Assembly (NCBI RefSeq): GCF_947632095.1
Contig: NZ_CANROA010000001.1
Location: 178,847 to 242,846, forward strand
Direction of reading: 5' to 3'
Source of the DNA: an uncultured Microbacterium sp.
GTDB taxonomy: Bacteria > Actinomycetota > Actinomycetes > Actinomycetales > Microbacteriaceae
DNA length: 64,000 nucleotides
Positions 37,477 to 46,507 of the stretch are shown piece by piece. Both the position numbers and the translations under genes were made by a program. Numbering within the stretch: the stretch's first letter is position 1; every line of letters begins with the position of its first letter. The notes under the pieces were generated by a model. That model was not told where the DNA came from and did not search any database. It worked only from the letters and a program-made list of their open reading frames with translations.

Positions 37477-38031
37477 TCAGACCTCGAGAAGCTCGACCTC
37501 TTTGCGCTTGAGCGCGTCATCGATCAGATCGACGTGCTGGCGCGTGACAGCATCCAGTTCCTTCTCACCGCGGGCGATCTCGTCCTCGCCGACCTCGCTC
37601 TTCAGCGCGTCGAGCTCGTCCTTGGCCTTGCGACGGATGCCGCGGACGTGGACCTTCGCGTCCTCGCCCTTGGTGCGGACGAGCTTCACGTACTCCTTGC
37701 GCCGTTCCTCGGTCAGCTCGGGCATCGTGACCCGGACGATGTTGCCATCGTTCGTCGGGTTCGCTCCGAGGTTCGGCATGTCGCGGATCGCCTGCTCGAT
37801 CGCCTTCAGCGCCGACTTGTCGTACGGCGTGATGATCAGCGAACGGGCCTCGGGGTTCGCGAGGGACGCGAGCTGGGCAAGAGGAGTCGGCGAGCCGTAG
37901 TAGTCGACCATCACCTTCTGGAACAGCTGGGGGTTCGCGCGACCCGTGCGAACGGTGGCGAAGTCCTCCTTGGCAGCTTCGACCGCACGCGTCATGCGAG
38001 AGGTGGTTTCAGCGAGGACATCCGCGATCAC
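37477..38031 (-). CDS. frr: ribosome recycling factor
   Basis: RRF splits post-termination ribosomes together with EF-G. It has 184 residues, the standard length. Conserved text includes [58 protein letters not shown] and a C-terminal helix ([22 protein letters not shown]). It lies 74 bases downstream of pyrH and just upstream of cdsA, the usual actinobacterial order. Confidence 0.97.
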   Translation of the reverse strand: MIADVLAETTSRMTRAVEAAKEDFATVRTGRANPQLFQKVMVDYYGSPTPLAQLASLANPEARSLIITPYDKSALKAIEQAIRDMPNLGANPTNDGNIVRVTMPELTEERRKEYVKLVRTKGEDAKVHVRGIRRKAKDELDALKSEVGEDEIARGEKELDAVTRQHVDLIDDALKRKEVELLEV

Positions 38032-38105
38032 GGTGACTCCTATCGTCAGTGTGTTCTTGCAATTCTACCGGGCTGCACGGCTGTGCCCCGGTCACCGGCA
38101 CGCCC

Positions 38106-38822
38106 TCAGGCGGTGACCAGTGTGCCGATCGGTTCGCCCAGAAGGGCACGCGTGACGTTGCCAGCGGGCTCCATTCCGAACACGCGCATGTCCATGTTGT
38201 TGTCCATGCAGAGACTGAAAGCTGTCGAATCGACGACCTTGAGCCCGCGCTGCAGCGCATCGCGGTAGGTCACCTTGTCGATGCGCGTCGCCGAGGAATC
38301 CTTGTGCGGGTCGGCGGTGTATACGGCGTCGACGCCGTTCTTCGCGACGAGGACCTCCTGTGCGCCGATCTCCAGTGCGCGCTGCGCAGCGACCGTGTCG
38401 GTCGAGAAGTAGGGCAGACCGGCTCCGGCTCCGAAGATGACGACGCGCCCCTTCTCCATGTGCCGCTCGGCGCGAAGAGGAATGTAGGACTCGGCGACCT
38501 GCGTCATGGAAATGGCGGACTGCACGCGCGTGGGCGCGCCCGCCTGCTCGAGGAAGTCCTGCAGCGCGAGTGCGTTCATGACCGTCCCGAGCATGCCCAT
38601 GTAATCGGCGCGTCCCCGGTCCATGCCTCGCTGGCTGAGCTCGGCACCCCGGAAGAAGTTTCCGCCGCCGACGACGATCGCGATCTCGACCTCATCGACC
38701 GCCGCGGCGATCTCGCGGGCGATCTGGCTCACCACATCGGGGTTGACGCCCAGCTGGCCGGCTCCGAAAGCCTCACCGGAGAGCTTGAGAAGGACGCGGC
38801 GGCGTCCGGTGCGTTCAGTCAT
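38106..38822 (-). CDS. pyrH: uridylate kinase
   Basis: PyrH phosphorylates UMP to UDP. It has 238 residues of the amino-acid-kinase fold. [12 protein letters not shown] is at the N-terminus, [11 protein letters not shown] holds the phosphate-binding glycines, and [19 protein letters not shown] follows. The C-terminus has [27 protein letters not shown] and [11 protein letters not shown]. The ATG at 38822 has an AGAGGA site; the track's 38870 start lies beyond it. A TATCTT box (minus, 38850-38855) may be its own promoter, since a terminator separates it from tsf. Confidence 0.96.
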   Translation of the reverse strand: MTERTGRRRVLLKLSGEAFGAGQLGVNPDVVSQIAREIAAAVDEVEIAIVVGGGNFFRGAELSQRGMDRGRADYMGMLGTVMNALALQDFLEQAGAPTRVQSAISMTQVAESYIPLRAERHMEKGRVVIFGAGAGLPYFSTDTVAAQRALEIGAQEVLVAKNGVDAVYTADPHKDSSATRIDKVTYRDALQRGLKVVDSTAFSLCMDNNMDMRVFGMEPAGNVTRALLGEPIGTLVTA

Positions 38823-38873
38823 GGGTGTGATGTCCTCTCGTCCCGATTCAAGATAGTGCCTTCTGGGCATGAA

Positions 38874-38909
38874 GAAGGGGTTCGGACCCGTATGGATCCG
38901 AACCCCTTC
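38874..38909 (-). terminator. intrinsic terminator after tsf
   Basis: GAAGGGGTTCGGA and TCCGAACCCCTTC form a 13-bp stem with a 10-nt loop, directly after the tsf stop. CTTCTTC follows on the minus strand. Confidence 0.75.
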
Positions 38910-38916
38910 AGAATAA

Positions 38917-39744
38917 CTACGCGCCGACCTTGAAGCGCGCGAAGTCCGTCACGGTGATACCGGCGTCCTTCGCCACCTGGGCGACAGAGAGCTTGCTGTC
39001 CTTGGCGTAGTCCTGCTCGAGCAGGGCGACCTGCTTGATGAATGCAGAGACACGGCCCTCGACGATCTTGGGCAGAGCCGCTTCCGGCTTGCCCTCGTTG
39101 CGGGAGATCTCCGTGACGATCTCGCGCTCCTTCTCGACGGCGTCCGCGGGGACGTCCTCACGGGACAGGTAGGACGGGTTCGCGAACGAGATGTGCTGCG
39201 CGATGCTGCGAGCCGTTGCCGCGTCGTCACCCGAGTAGGCGACGACCACGCCGATCTGCGGGGGCAGATCCTTGCTCGTGCGGTGCATGTAGACCTCGAC
39301 GGCGTCACCGGTCACGGTGCGCACCTGGCGCAGCTCGACCTTCTCGCCGATGATGGCTGCCTCGTCGGAGATCAGGTCCCCGACGGTCTGGGCGTCGACC
39401 GACGCGGCCAGGGCCGCCTCGACCGAGTCAGCGTTGACGGCTGCAACAGCATCCGCGACCTTGTCGGCGAGCGCGATGAAACGCTCGTTCTTCGCGACGA
39501 AGTCGGTCTCGCAGGCGAGCTCGATGAGCGTGACGCTGTTGCCCTGCTCACGCGAGACGACGAGGCCCTCGCTGGTCGAACGGTCGGCGCGCTTGGCGTT
39601 GCCCTTCGCACCCTTCAGGCGGAGAAGCTCGACGGCCTTTTCGCGGTCGCCGTCGGCCTCTTCGAGCGCCTTCTTCGTGTCAACCATTCCGGTGCCGAGC
39701 TGCTCACGCAGCGCCTTGATGTCGGCGATGGTGAAGTTGGCCAT
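38917..39744 (-). CDS. tsf: translation elongation factor Ts
   Basis: EF-Ts recycles EF-Tu from GDP. It has 275 residues. It begins [27 protein letters not shown], with the family signature, followed by [30 protein letters not shown] and the dimerisation/core region ending [10 protein letters not shown]. The ATG at 39744 has AAGGAG 8 nt upstream. The track start at 39954 lies inside rpsB and is rejected. It is transcribed with rpsB (40-nt gap) and followed by a terminator. Confidence 0.97.
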   Translation of the reverse strand: MANFTIADIKALREQLGTGMVDTKKALEEADGDREKAVELLRLKGAKGNAKRADRSTSEGLVVSREQGNSVTLIELACETDFVAKNERFIALADKVADAVAAVNADSVEAALAASVDAQTVGDLISDEAAIIGEKVELRQVRTVTGDAVEVYMHRTSKDLPPQIGVVVAYSGDDAATARSIAQHISFANPSYLSREDVPADAVEKEREIVTEISRNEGKPEAALPKIVEGRVSAFIKQVALLEQDYAKDSKLSVAQVAKDAGITVTDFARFKVGA

Positions 39745-39784
39745 GGTGGTGGCTCCTTGCTTCGTTAGGTGTGTGTACGCGGAA

Positions 39785-40612
39785 TTACTTGGCGTCGGCT
39801 GCGTCAGCGGCCGGAGCCTCTGCCGGAGCCTCGGTGGGAGCCTCAGCAGCACCCTCGGCCGGAGCCTCGAGGAGCTCCTGCTCCCATGCGGCCAGCGGCT
39901 CGGCGTCGCCCGACTCGGGGTTGTGCTTCTTCTGCAGACCCTCGGCTGCAGCATCGGCGATGACGCGGGTCAGCAGCGAGACGGAGCGGATCGCGTCGTC
40001 GTTGCCGGGGATCGGGTACTGGAAGTCGTCCGGGTCGGCGTTCGTGTCGAGGATGCCGATCACGGGGATGCCAAGCTTCTTTGCCTCGTCGATCGCAAGG
40101 TGCTCGCGCTTGGCGTCGACGACCCACAGGGCCGACGGCGTCTTGGTGAGGTTGCGGATACCGCCCAGCGACTTGTGCAGCTTGTCGAGCTCGCGCTTCT
40201 TGAGCAGCAGCTCCTTCTTCGTGAAGCCCGAAGCAGACGGGTTCTCGTAGTCGAGCTCCTCGAGCTCCTTCATGCGAGCGAGGCGCTTGGCGATCGTCTG
40301 GAAGTTGGTGAGGAGGCCACCGAGCCAGCGCTGGTTCACGTAAGGTTGGCCGACGCGCGTCGCCTGCTCTGCGAGAATCTCCTGCGCCTGCTTCTTCGTG
40401 CCAACGAAGAGGATGGTGCCGCCATGGGCAACCGTCTCCTTGACGAAGTCGTAGGCCTGGTTGATGTAGTTGACCGACTGCTGCAGGTCAATGATGTGGA
40501 TGCCGCTGCGCTCAGTGAGGATGAAGCGCTTGCCCTTCGGGTTCCAGCGACGGGTCTGGTGTCCGAAGTGAACGCCAGCATCGAGCAGCTGACGGACGGT
40601 GACCACTGCCAT
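39785..40612 (-). CDS. rpsB: 30S ribosomal protein S2
   Basis: S2 is a late-assembly protein of the small subunit. It has 275 residues. Conserved text includes [52 protein letters not shown] and [24 protein letters not shown]. The C-terminal tail of about 45 residues is Ala/Glu/Pro-rich (repeats of APAEAP), an actinobacterial extension. The ATG at 40612 follows AAAGGAG; the track start at 40816 is not supported. Its leader carries three hairpins (see the next feature). Confidence 0.97.
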   Translation of the reverse strand: MAVVTVRQLLDAGVHFGHQTRRWNPKGKRFILTERSGIHIIDLQQSVNYINQAYDFVKETVAHGGTILFVGTKKQAQEILAEQATRVGQPYVNQRWLGGLLTNFQTIAKRLARMKELEELDYENPSASGFTKKELLLKKRELDKLHKSLGGIRNLTKTPSALWVVDAKREHLAIDEAKKLGIPVIGILDTNADPDDFQYPIPGNDDAIRSVSLLTRVIADAAAEGLQKKHNPESGDAEPLAAWEQELLEAPAEGAAEAPTEAPAEAPAADAADAK

Positions 40613-40800
40613 GGTCGTCTCCTTTGTGTTGTGGCGCTCGCGCGCCGTTGAGGTTGTTTCGCGATCAGGTGATCGACTGTCCTGGTGCCCGGCGCACACC
40701 CGCCCTCTCGCGGAGAGGGACCTGTGGGAGTGAATGCCGCGACATAAGTCGCTCTGGGCACGCGTAGTCACCTCGATACTCGAGGTGCGACTTCCAGTGT
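40613..40800 (-). promoter_or_regulatory. structured rpsB leader, possible S2 autoregulatory RNA
   Basis: The minus-strand 5' region holds three perfect stems: CACCTCGA/TCGAGGTG with a 3-nt loop (40769-40787), GCGAC/GTCGC with a 4-nt loop (40739-40752) and CCCTCTC/GAGAGGG with a 3-nt loop (40703-40719). A TACACT box lies just upstream (about 40797-40802). A long leader is unusual in this window, and S2 autoregulates rpsB in other bacteria; a regulatory role here is inference. Confidence 0.45.
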
Positions 40801-40901
40801 ACAGGATCGCGATCAATCAACTTCTCCTCCACGGCGGCAGCGTCGGCGCCGGTTCTCCACCAGCGGGGATTGGACGCGGATGCATTTCTGTTCGAGGGCC
40901 G

Positions 40902-41459
40902 ATGATCGTGCTCATGCTGTCTTCACACGGCCTTCGCCGCCCTTTCCTCGTGCTGTCGCTGTGCCTTGTTGCGCTCTTCCTCACCTCTGCCGGCGCTGCG
41001 CCGGCCCCTGCGTCCTGGCGATGGCCTCTGGACGGCCCGCGCGACGTGATCACAGTATTCCGCGCACCCTCCCATGATTTCGGCCCCGGACATCGCGGGG
41101 TCGATCTGGCCTCCTCCGTCGGCGCTGCGGTTCGCGCTCCGGCCCACGGCGTCGTCGCGTTCCGCGGCACGGTCGTCGATCGGCCCCTGCTGACGATCGA
41201 TCATGGCGGCGGGTTCGTCTCAACCTTCGAGCCGATGGATTCCGATCTCGCCCTCGGGGATGCAATCGTCGCCGGCGCAGAGATCGGTCACGTCGCCACG
41301 GGCGGCCACACACCGGCGGGTCAGCTGCATGTCGGGGTCCGATGGAACGGCGTGTACATCAATCCGATGGCACTCTTCGGAGACGCTCCCCGCGCCGTAC
41401 TGCTCCCCTGCTGCCAGGCGATCACGCCCGCGGATGGGCGAGCCGGTACGTCGCCCTGA
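40902..41459 (+). CDS. secreted M23-family peptidase-like protein
   Basis: This 185-residue exported protein has a signal peptide (LVLSLCLVALFLTSAGA) and a lysostaphin-type fold. FGPGHRGVDLAS supplies the first zinc His and Asp, and QLHVGVR supplies the last zinc His. The first His of the usual HxH motif is Gln here, as in some actinobacterial M23 proteins, so catalysis may be altered. The gap from HRGVD to the second motif, and GVVAFRGTVVDRPLLTIDHGGG, match the family. I start at ATG 40902 (40914 is possible). It is divergent from rpsB and its 3' end overlaps xerC by 38 bases, tail to tail. Confidence 0.85.
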   Translation: MIVLMLSSHGLRRPFLVLSLCLVALFLTSAGAAPAPASWRWPLDGPRDVITVFRAPSHDFGPGHRGVDLASSVGAAVRAPAHGVVAFRGTVVDRPLLTIDHGGGFVSTFEPMDSDLALGDAIVAGAEIGHVATGGHTPAGQLHVGVRWNGVYINPMALFGDAPRAVLLPCCQAITPADGRAGTSP

Positions 41460-42324
41460 GCCTCTCGGACGATACGTGCGTATAGATCTGGGTGGTGCCG
41501 AGACTCGCATGCCCGAGGAGCTCCTGCACGGCACGGAGATCGGCACCGCCGTCGAGCAGATGGGTGGCGGCCGAATGCCGCAGCGCATGCGGTCCCACTG
41601 CGTCGCTTCCGACGATGGGACCCAGCGCCTCGGCGACGAGCGTGTACACGGTGCGAGGACCGAGCCTGGCACCGCGGGCTCCGAGGAATACCGCCGGTGA
41701 GGCCTGTTCGCTCCTCATCTGGAGGGCGCCTCGCCCGCGGGTGAGGTAAGCGTCGAGCGAGTCGCGCGCCGGCAGCCCGAACGGCACCACGCGCTCCTTG
41801 CCGCCCTTCCCGAGTACCCGCAGCGTCGCCCGCTCCCGATCGACGTCGTCGATATCAAGGCCGCAGAGTTCGGCAACACGGACACCGGCCCCGTACAGGA
41901 TTTCGAGGATTGCGTGATCGCGCAGCAGCACCGGGTCGCCGCTCGCCGCTGCCGCGCGACGCGAATCAAGCAGCTCGCGCATGCCGTCCTGGGACGCGAC
42001 CGCGGGCAGAGTGCGTCCACGCTTGGGCGATACGAGCCGGAGGCTGGGATCGAGGCTGATCAGCTCCTCTTCCTTCGCCCAGGCGCAGAAGGCACGTGCC
42101 GTCGACGCCCGCCGAGCCAACGTCGATCGGGCATCGCCGCGCTGCGTTGCGTGCCAGAGCCAGTCCCGCAGCGCTTCCAGATCGACGTCGCCCAATGAAA
42201 GCTCCCCGAGATGCGCTCCGAGATCGCGTAGATCAGCATCGTAGGCGCGCACCGTCGCCGGCGACAGCCGTCTCACCTGTTCGATATGGGTGAGGAAGCG
42301 CGTCACCGCCGCCCGGAATTCCAT
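41422..42324 (-). CDS. xerC: tyrosine recombinase XerC
   Basis: XerC resolves chromosome dimers at dif with XerD. It has 300 residues. The N-terminal SAM-like domain is FLTHIEQVRRLSPATVRAYDADL. Catalytic residues are Arg in GAGVRVAELCGL, Lys in GKGGKERVVP, His and Arg in HALRHSAATH, His in LLGHASLGTTQ and the Tyr nucleophile in TQIYTHVS. The ATG at 42324 has CATGCT 6 nt upstream and follows dprA by 19 bases. Its location between dprA and rpsB is the normal actinobacterial site, so it is the housekeeping enzyme, not a phage integrase. Confidence 0.95.
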   Translation of the reverse strand: MEFRAAVTRFLTHIEQVRRLSPATVRAYDADLRDLGAHLGELSLGDVDLEALRDWLWHATQRGDARSTLARRASTARAFCAWAKEEELISLDPSLRLVSPKRGRTLPAVASQDGMRELLDSRRAAAASGDPVLLRDHAILEILYGAGVRVAELCGLDIDDVDRERATLRVLGKGGKERVVPFGLPARDSLDAYLTRGRGALQMRSEQASPAVFLGARGARLGPRTVYTLVAEALGPIVGSDAVGPHALRHSAATHLLDGGADLRAVQELLGHASLGTTQIYTHVSSERLRATYRLAHPRA

Positions 42325-42343
42325 GCTTCCAGCATGCCACCCC

Positions 42344-43504
42344 TCACGCCCGCCGCCATCCTTCGGCACTCTGCGCCGCACGCCCGTCGAGGCCCAGCAG
42401 ACCGAGTATCCCGCGGACTCTGTCGACCGCGAGTCCCGACCGTGCCGCGATCTCAGCGGGCGGATGCGCCACCCTCCTGCTGAGCGCATCCAGCACCCGA
42501 ACGGTATCGGGTTCTTCACGATCCTCTGCGAATGACGGCCCGCCCTGGCAGGCTGCGCCGGCACCCATGAGCTCGCGGACCTCTTCGGCGCTGGTCACGC
42601 AGTGCGCATCGTATTCGCGCAGCAGCCGATGGCAACCTGCAGAAGCAGCACTGGTGATCGGACCCGGCACCGCCCCCAGCGGCCTCCCCAGCGACGAGGC
42701 GTGCCCGGCTGTGTTCAGCGAACCGCTGCGCCACCCCGCCTCGACGACGACTGTCGCCTGGCCGAGCGCGGCGATAATCCTGTTTCGACTCAAAAACCGC
42801 CACTTGGTCGGTGCCGCACCGCAGGGAAGCTCGCTGAGGACGACACCGGAAGATCGGATCTGGTCGAAAAGTTGTTGGTGCCCGGCGGGATACGCGCGAT
42901 CGACTCCCCCGGCGAGCACAGCGACGGTGGCGCCGCCGACTCCCAGCGCAGCGCGATGAGCCGATCCGTCGATTCCGTAGGCGCCGCCGGAGATGACCGC
43001 GGCACCGCCCATCGCGAGATCCCCGGCGAGCTCCGCCGCGACACGATCGCCGTATGCGGTTGCTGCCCGCGCACCGACGATGCTCGCGCGTTGCCGCATG
43101 TTCAGAATTGCCGGGTCGCCCCGCATCCACAGTGCTGTCGGCGCATGCTCTGCAAGGTCGTCTACAGCCGTCGGCCATGCGGCATCCCCCGGCAGCAGCA
43201 GAGCGGAACCCGCTTCCAGAGCGCCCCGCAGGGCGTCGTGCACGGCAGCCGGACGCGCACGTGGCATCCATCTCTTCCGCGCTTCGTGAAGCGTCTTCTC
43301 GGTCAAGCCGCGCTCGTCGCACGCAACGCGCAAGGCTTCCGCAGCGCCGAGGCGCTCGATCAGCACTCCGGCGACCCCGTCTCCGGGCTCCGTCATGGTG
43401 TTCCAGGCGATCCGGGCGATCGTCTCGACGGGATCCTCCCGGTCAGGGCGCAACTGACGCGCAGCGTGCAGGAGCAGGGCGTCCGACATCAGTGCGGCGA
43501 TCAT
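42344..43504 (-). CDS. dprA: DNA-processing protein DprA
   Basis: DprA binds ssDNA and loads RecA, notably during natural transformation. It has 386 residues. The Rossmann-like core contains ASIVGARAATAYGDRVA, SGGAYGIDGSAHRAAL, LAGGVDRAYPAGHQQLF and FLSRNRIIAALG. A C-terminal winged-helix segment (PPAEIAARSGLAVDRVRGILGLLGLDG) is present. The ATG at 43504 overlaps the comM stop (ATGA). The track's start at 44533 runs through comM and is rejected. The family is widespread in non-competent actinobacteria. Confidence 0.95.
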   Translation of the reverse strand: MIAALMSDALLLHAARQLRPDREDPVETIARIAWNTMTEPGDGVAGVLIERLGAAEALRVACDERGLTEKTLHEARKRWMPRARPAAVHDALRGALEAGSALLLPGDAAWPTAVDDLAEHAPTALWMRGDPAILNMRQRASIVGARAATAYGDRVAAELAGDLAMGGAAVISGGAYGIDGSAHRAALGVGGATVAVLAGGVDRAYPAGHQQLFDQIRSSGVVLSELPCGAAPTKWRFLSRNRIIAALGQATVVVEAGWRSGSLNTAGHASSLGRPLGAVPGPITSAASAGCHRLLREYDAHCVTSAEEVRELMGAGAACQGGPSFAEDREEPDTVRVLDALSRRVAHPPAEIAARSGLAVDRVRGILGLLGLDGRAAQSAEGWRRA

Positions 43505-45030
43505 GCGATGAGTCCTCTCTTGAGAAACAGGGCGTGTCCGAGGTGGTCGGCTCCGGGCCGGTCTGCGCCGGCGATATCGGCGAGCGTCCAGGCGAGACGC
43601 AGAACCCGGTCGTATCCGCGCAGGGTCAGCTGTCCGCGCTCGAGGGCGCGGTCCAGGGGCGCCCTGGTGACTGCGGGCACGCGCCACTCCCCCTGACGAA
43701 GCCACGCTCCCGACACCTCCGCGTTCACCCGCCAGGGAGTTGCGGACCAACGTCCTGCGGCGGCGATTCGAGCGCGCTCCACCCGTTCTCGCGCCTGGGC
43801 CGTCGTGAGGCCCGAGCCAGCAGCGCCCGTCGCGACCGAGGCCGCCACGCGCGTCACCTGCAGGTCGATGTCGATCCGATCTCGGAGCGGCCCTGAGAGC
43901 CGAGCGCCGTATCGTCGGATCGCCACGGGCGGACAGATGCATTCGGCATTGCGGACCCCGTAGTTTCCGCAGGGGCAGGGATTCGTCGCGAGGGCTAGTT
44001 GGAACTTCGCCGGGAAACGCGCGCGGAAGCCCGCGCGGTCGATCTCGATGCGTCCGGACTCGAGCGGCTGGCGCAGCGCATCGAGCGCGACGCGCGAGAA
44101 CTCGGCGGCTTCGTCGAGGAACAGAACTCCGCGATGGGCGCGCACGATCGCCCCGGGGCGCACCGCTCGCGATCCGCCACCCACGAGCGCGGCGACCGAA
44201 GCACTGTGATGGGGCGCTTCGATGGGCGGCAACCGGTCGAGCGCATCCACGTCTCCTCCGTGGAGCGAGCGGATCGCCGCGACCTCGAGTGCCGCGTCGT
44301 CGTCCAGCGGAGGCAGGATTCCCGGGAGCCGCCGTGCGAGCATCGTCTTTCCCGCGCCGGGCGGGCCGCTCATCAACAGGTGGTGCCCGCCTGCGGCCGC
44401 GACCACGAGCGCCTCGACCGCCTCGTCCTGACCGACCACGTCGACCAGGTCCAGTGCCTCGTCCTCCCGCGGGGCAGATTCTTCCCGCGCCACAGGCTCC
44501 ACGTCCGGCACGATGATGTCGGCACCGTGCCACTGCGCCGCTTCGGCAAGACTGCGTGCCGCATGCACATGGACGCCGGGCACCAGACGGGCTTCCTCGG
44601 CATTCGCGTAGGGCACGATCACGCGTTCGAAACCGGCTCGCGCAGCGGCGAACACGGCCGGCAGCACCCCGGGAACCGGGCGCAGGCGTCCGTCGAGACC
44701 GAGTTCGCCGATATGCACCGTTCGAGAGATCGACCCGGCGTCCAGAACGCCTTCCGTCGCAACAGCCGAGATCGCGACGCCCAGGTCGAACCCGCTGCCG
44801 TTCTTCGGCAGACTCGCCGGCGAGAGGTTCACCGTGAGGCGCCGTCTCGTCATGGGCAGTCCCGAGTTCGATACGGCGTTGTGCACGCGCTGCACGGCTT
44901 CGCCGAGCGCTTTGTCCGGCAGACCGACGATCCGGAACCCCGGTGTCTGATTCGACACATCCGCTTCGATCTCGACGAGGTGCCCGTCGACGCCGGTGAG
45001 CGCGACGGCCCAGGTCCGTGCTGTCCTCAT
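43501..45030 (-). CDS. comM: YifB/ComM-family Mg-chelatase-like AAA+ ATPase
   Basis: ComM is a hexameric helicase that extends branch migration in recombination and transformation. It has 509 residues. An N-terminal Lon-like domain (LVEIEADVSNQTPGFRIVGLPDKAL) is followed by Walker A GPPGAGKTMLARRLPGILPPL and Walker B GVLFLDEAAEF. A Cys-rich zinc motif NPCPCGNYG...CICPP and the C-terminal Mg-chelatase region complete it. Start and stop overlap yraN and dprA respectively by 4 nt, so these three genes are tightly coupled. Confidence 0.95.
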   Translation of the reverse strand: MRTARTWAVALTGVDGHLVEIEADVSNQTPGFRIVGLPDKALGEAVQRVHNAVSNSGLPMTRRRLTVNLSPASLPKNGSGFDLGVAISAVATEGVLDAGSISRTVHIGELGLDGRLRPVPGVLPAVFAAARAGFERVIVPYANAEEARLVPGVHVHAARSLAEAAQWHGADIIVPDVEPVAREESAPREDEALDLVDVVGQDEAVEALVVAAAGGHHLLMSGPPGAGKTMLARRLPGILPPLDDDAALEVAAIRSLHGGDVDALDRLPPIEAPHHSASVAALVGGGSRAVRPGAIVRAHRGVLFLDEAAEFSRVALDALRQPLESGRIEIDRAGFRARFPAKFQLALATNPCPCGNYGVRNAECICPPVAIRRYGARLSGPLRDRIDIDLQVTRVAASVATGAAGSGLTTAQARERVERARIAAAGRWSATPWRVNAEVSGAWLRQGEWRVPAVTRAPLDRALERGQLTLRGYDRVLRLAWTLADIAGADRPGADHLGHALFLKRGLIA

Positions 45031-45389
45031 CGCAGATCGACCAGGTGCTCGATCATCGCGGTGGCCGGATCGGCTCCGGTGATCCCGATGATCTCCAGTC
45101 TCGGCATCCGTCGGCGTGCGACATCAGGATGATCCGCCGCCCAGGCGAATGCGAGACGCCAGAGCCGATCGCGCTTTCGCCCATCGATCGCGTCGAAAGG
45201 ATGCCCGAAACCGATGCTCGTCCGGGTCTTCACCTCGACGATGCACAACACGCCATCGCTCTCGGCGACGATATCGATCTCGCCCTGACGACAGCGCCAG
45301 TTGCGGTCGAGAATGCGATAGCCGCGGGCCGTCAGGTGGTCGACGGCGCGGTCTTCACCGGCACGTCCGAGGTCGTCTTTCTCTGCCAT
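45027..45389 (-). CDS. yraN: YraN/UPF0102 family nuclease-like protein
   Basis: This 120-residue protein has the UPF0102 layout of the restriction-endonuclease-like fold: GRAGEDRAVDHLTARGYRILDRNWRC, then GEIDIVAESDGVLCIVEVKTRTS, with the Asp and E-x-K residues of the nuclease core, and a C-terminal helix. The function is unproven; its association with comM-dprA suggests DNA processing. The stop overlaps the comM start by 4 nt. Its start is an ATG behind a weak GAGGG, about 90 bases after the DUF2469 gene. Confidence 0.9.
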   Translation of the reverse strand: MAEKDDLGRAGEDRAVDHLTARGYRILDRNWRCRQGEIDIVAESDGVLCIVEVKTRTSIGFGHPFDAIDGRKRDRLWRLAFAWAADHPDVARRRMPRLEIIGITGADPATAMIEHLVDLR

Positions 45390-45480
45390 CCCTCAAGCAT
45401 GAGACGGGCGGCAAAGCGGTCTGTTGCCCTATGCACGATCTGCGCAGAACAAGCGAGAAGCGCTCAGATGTGGAAAGAAG

Positions 45481-45807
45481 TCACTTGCCGTCGAGCGAGA
45501 GGTCGTCCGGGAGCTCGAACTCGCGGCGCTGCAGCTCTTCCACGTTGACGTCCTTGAAGGTGAGGACGCGCACGGCCTTGACGAACCTGTCGGCGCGGTA
45601 GATGTCCCACACCCACACATCCGTCATCGACAGTTCGAAGTAGAAGTCGTTCTCGGTGTCGCGGCGGACGACGCTGACCTCATTAGCCAGATAGAACCGT
45701 CGCTCGGTCTCGACCACATACTGGAACTGCCCCACGACATCCCGGTACTCCCGGAAGAGAGCGAGCTCGAGCTCGCGGTCGTAGTCGTCGAACGCCTCGT
45801 CATCCAT
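45481..45807 (-). CDS. DUF2469 domain-containing protein
   Basis: This very conserved actinobacterial acidic protein has 108 residues and unknown function. It begins DDEAFDDYDRELELALFREYRDV and contains FQYVVETERRFYLANEV and VWDIYRADRFVKAVRVLTFKDVNVEEL. It lies between rnhB and yraN as in most Actinobacteria. TAGGAT sits 9 nt before the ATG, with GGAG between, so it may have its own promoter in addition to read-through. Confidence 0.92.
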   Translation of the reverse strand: MDDEAFDDYDRELELALFREYRDVVGQFQYVVETERRFYLANEVSVVRRDTENDFYFELSMTDVWVWDIYRADRFVKAVRVLTFKDVNVEELQRREFELPDDLSLDGK

Positions 45808-45844
45808 GATGACTCCATCCTATGAGAACAAATGGCGTTCCCGA

Positions 45845-46507
45845 TCAGAACAGCGCCGGTGGCGCGTCGGTGATCGCCCAGGACGCGCGGTGGTGCGGCG
45901 TGAGGCCGAAGTCGCGGATGGCCGCGCGGTGATCAGGACTCGCGTAACCCTTGTTGCGGTCCCACCGGTAGGCGGTGTGCGAATCATGCAGATCGGCCAT
46001 CAGCGCGTCTCGCTCGACCTTCGCGATGACGGATGCCGCCGACACCGAGGCGCAGTCACGATCCCCCTTGATAACGGAGCGGACCTGCAGCGGGACCGGG
46101 TGCACCCGGGAGACGTAATCATGGTTTCCGTCGAGGATGACGAGCGCTCCCGCGATGGAGGCTCCCTGCGCCACGACGGCGTCGATCGCGCGGGATGCCG
46201 CCAGCCCCAGGGACCGCATGATGCCGACCTCGTCCACTTCGGATGCTGTTGCCCACCCGATTGCGGAGGCCTGGACCCAGGCTGCTGCCCGTTCCGCCAT
46301 CTCCGGTCGGCGTTTCTCGGTGATCAGCTTCGAGTCGCGCAGGCCTTCGGGGATGCGACGTCGGGCCCCGGCAGCATCCATCACTGCCGCGCCCACCGAG
46401 ACGGGCCCCGCGAGCGCTCCGCGCCCGACCTCATCGAGGGCGATGATGAGGTCGTATTCCGCGAGGATCTCGCGCTCGAGCGTCAGCGTCGGTTCGATCA
46501 CCGTCAT
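45845..46507 (-). CDS. rnhB: ribonuclease HII
   Basis: RNase HII nicks 5' of single ribonucleotides in DNA and degrades RNA-DNA hybrids. It has 220 residues. The catalytic motif DEVGRGALAGPV (D-E-x-G-R-G) is near residues 27-38. AAVMDAAGARRRIPEGLRDSKLIT follows, then ILDGNHDYV with another acidic residue and KGDRDCASVSAASVIAKVERDALM. The start overlaps the lepB stop by 4 nt. Confidence 0.95.
   Translation of the reverse strand: MTVIEPTLTLEREILAEYDLIIALDEVGRGALAGPVSVGAAVMDAAGARRRIPEGLRDSKLITEKRRPEMAERAAAWVQASAIGWATASEVDEVGIMRSLGLAASRAIDAVVAQGASIAGALVILDGNHDYVSRVHPVPLQVRSVIKGDRDCASVSAASVIAKVERDALMADLHDSHTAYRWDRNKGYASPDHRAAIRDFGLTPHHRASWAITDAPPALF

Noticed and set aside
40655-40680. CGATCA-GG-TGATCG palindrome upstream of rpsB as a hairpin
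   Set aside because: A 2-nt loop cannot form the full stem; it could be a protein site, but there is no supporting partner.
41422-42324. Possible phage integrase
   Set aside because: Its place between dprA and rpsB and the lack of phage genes or att repeats show it is the housekeeping XerC.
42344-44533. Track ORF making a 729-residue DprA
   Set aside because: The extra N-terminal part is comM read in another frame; the ATG at 43504 overlapping the comM stop gives a normal DprA.
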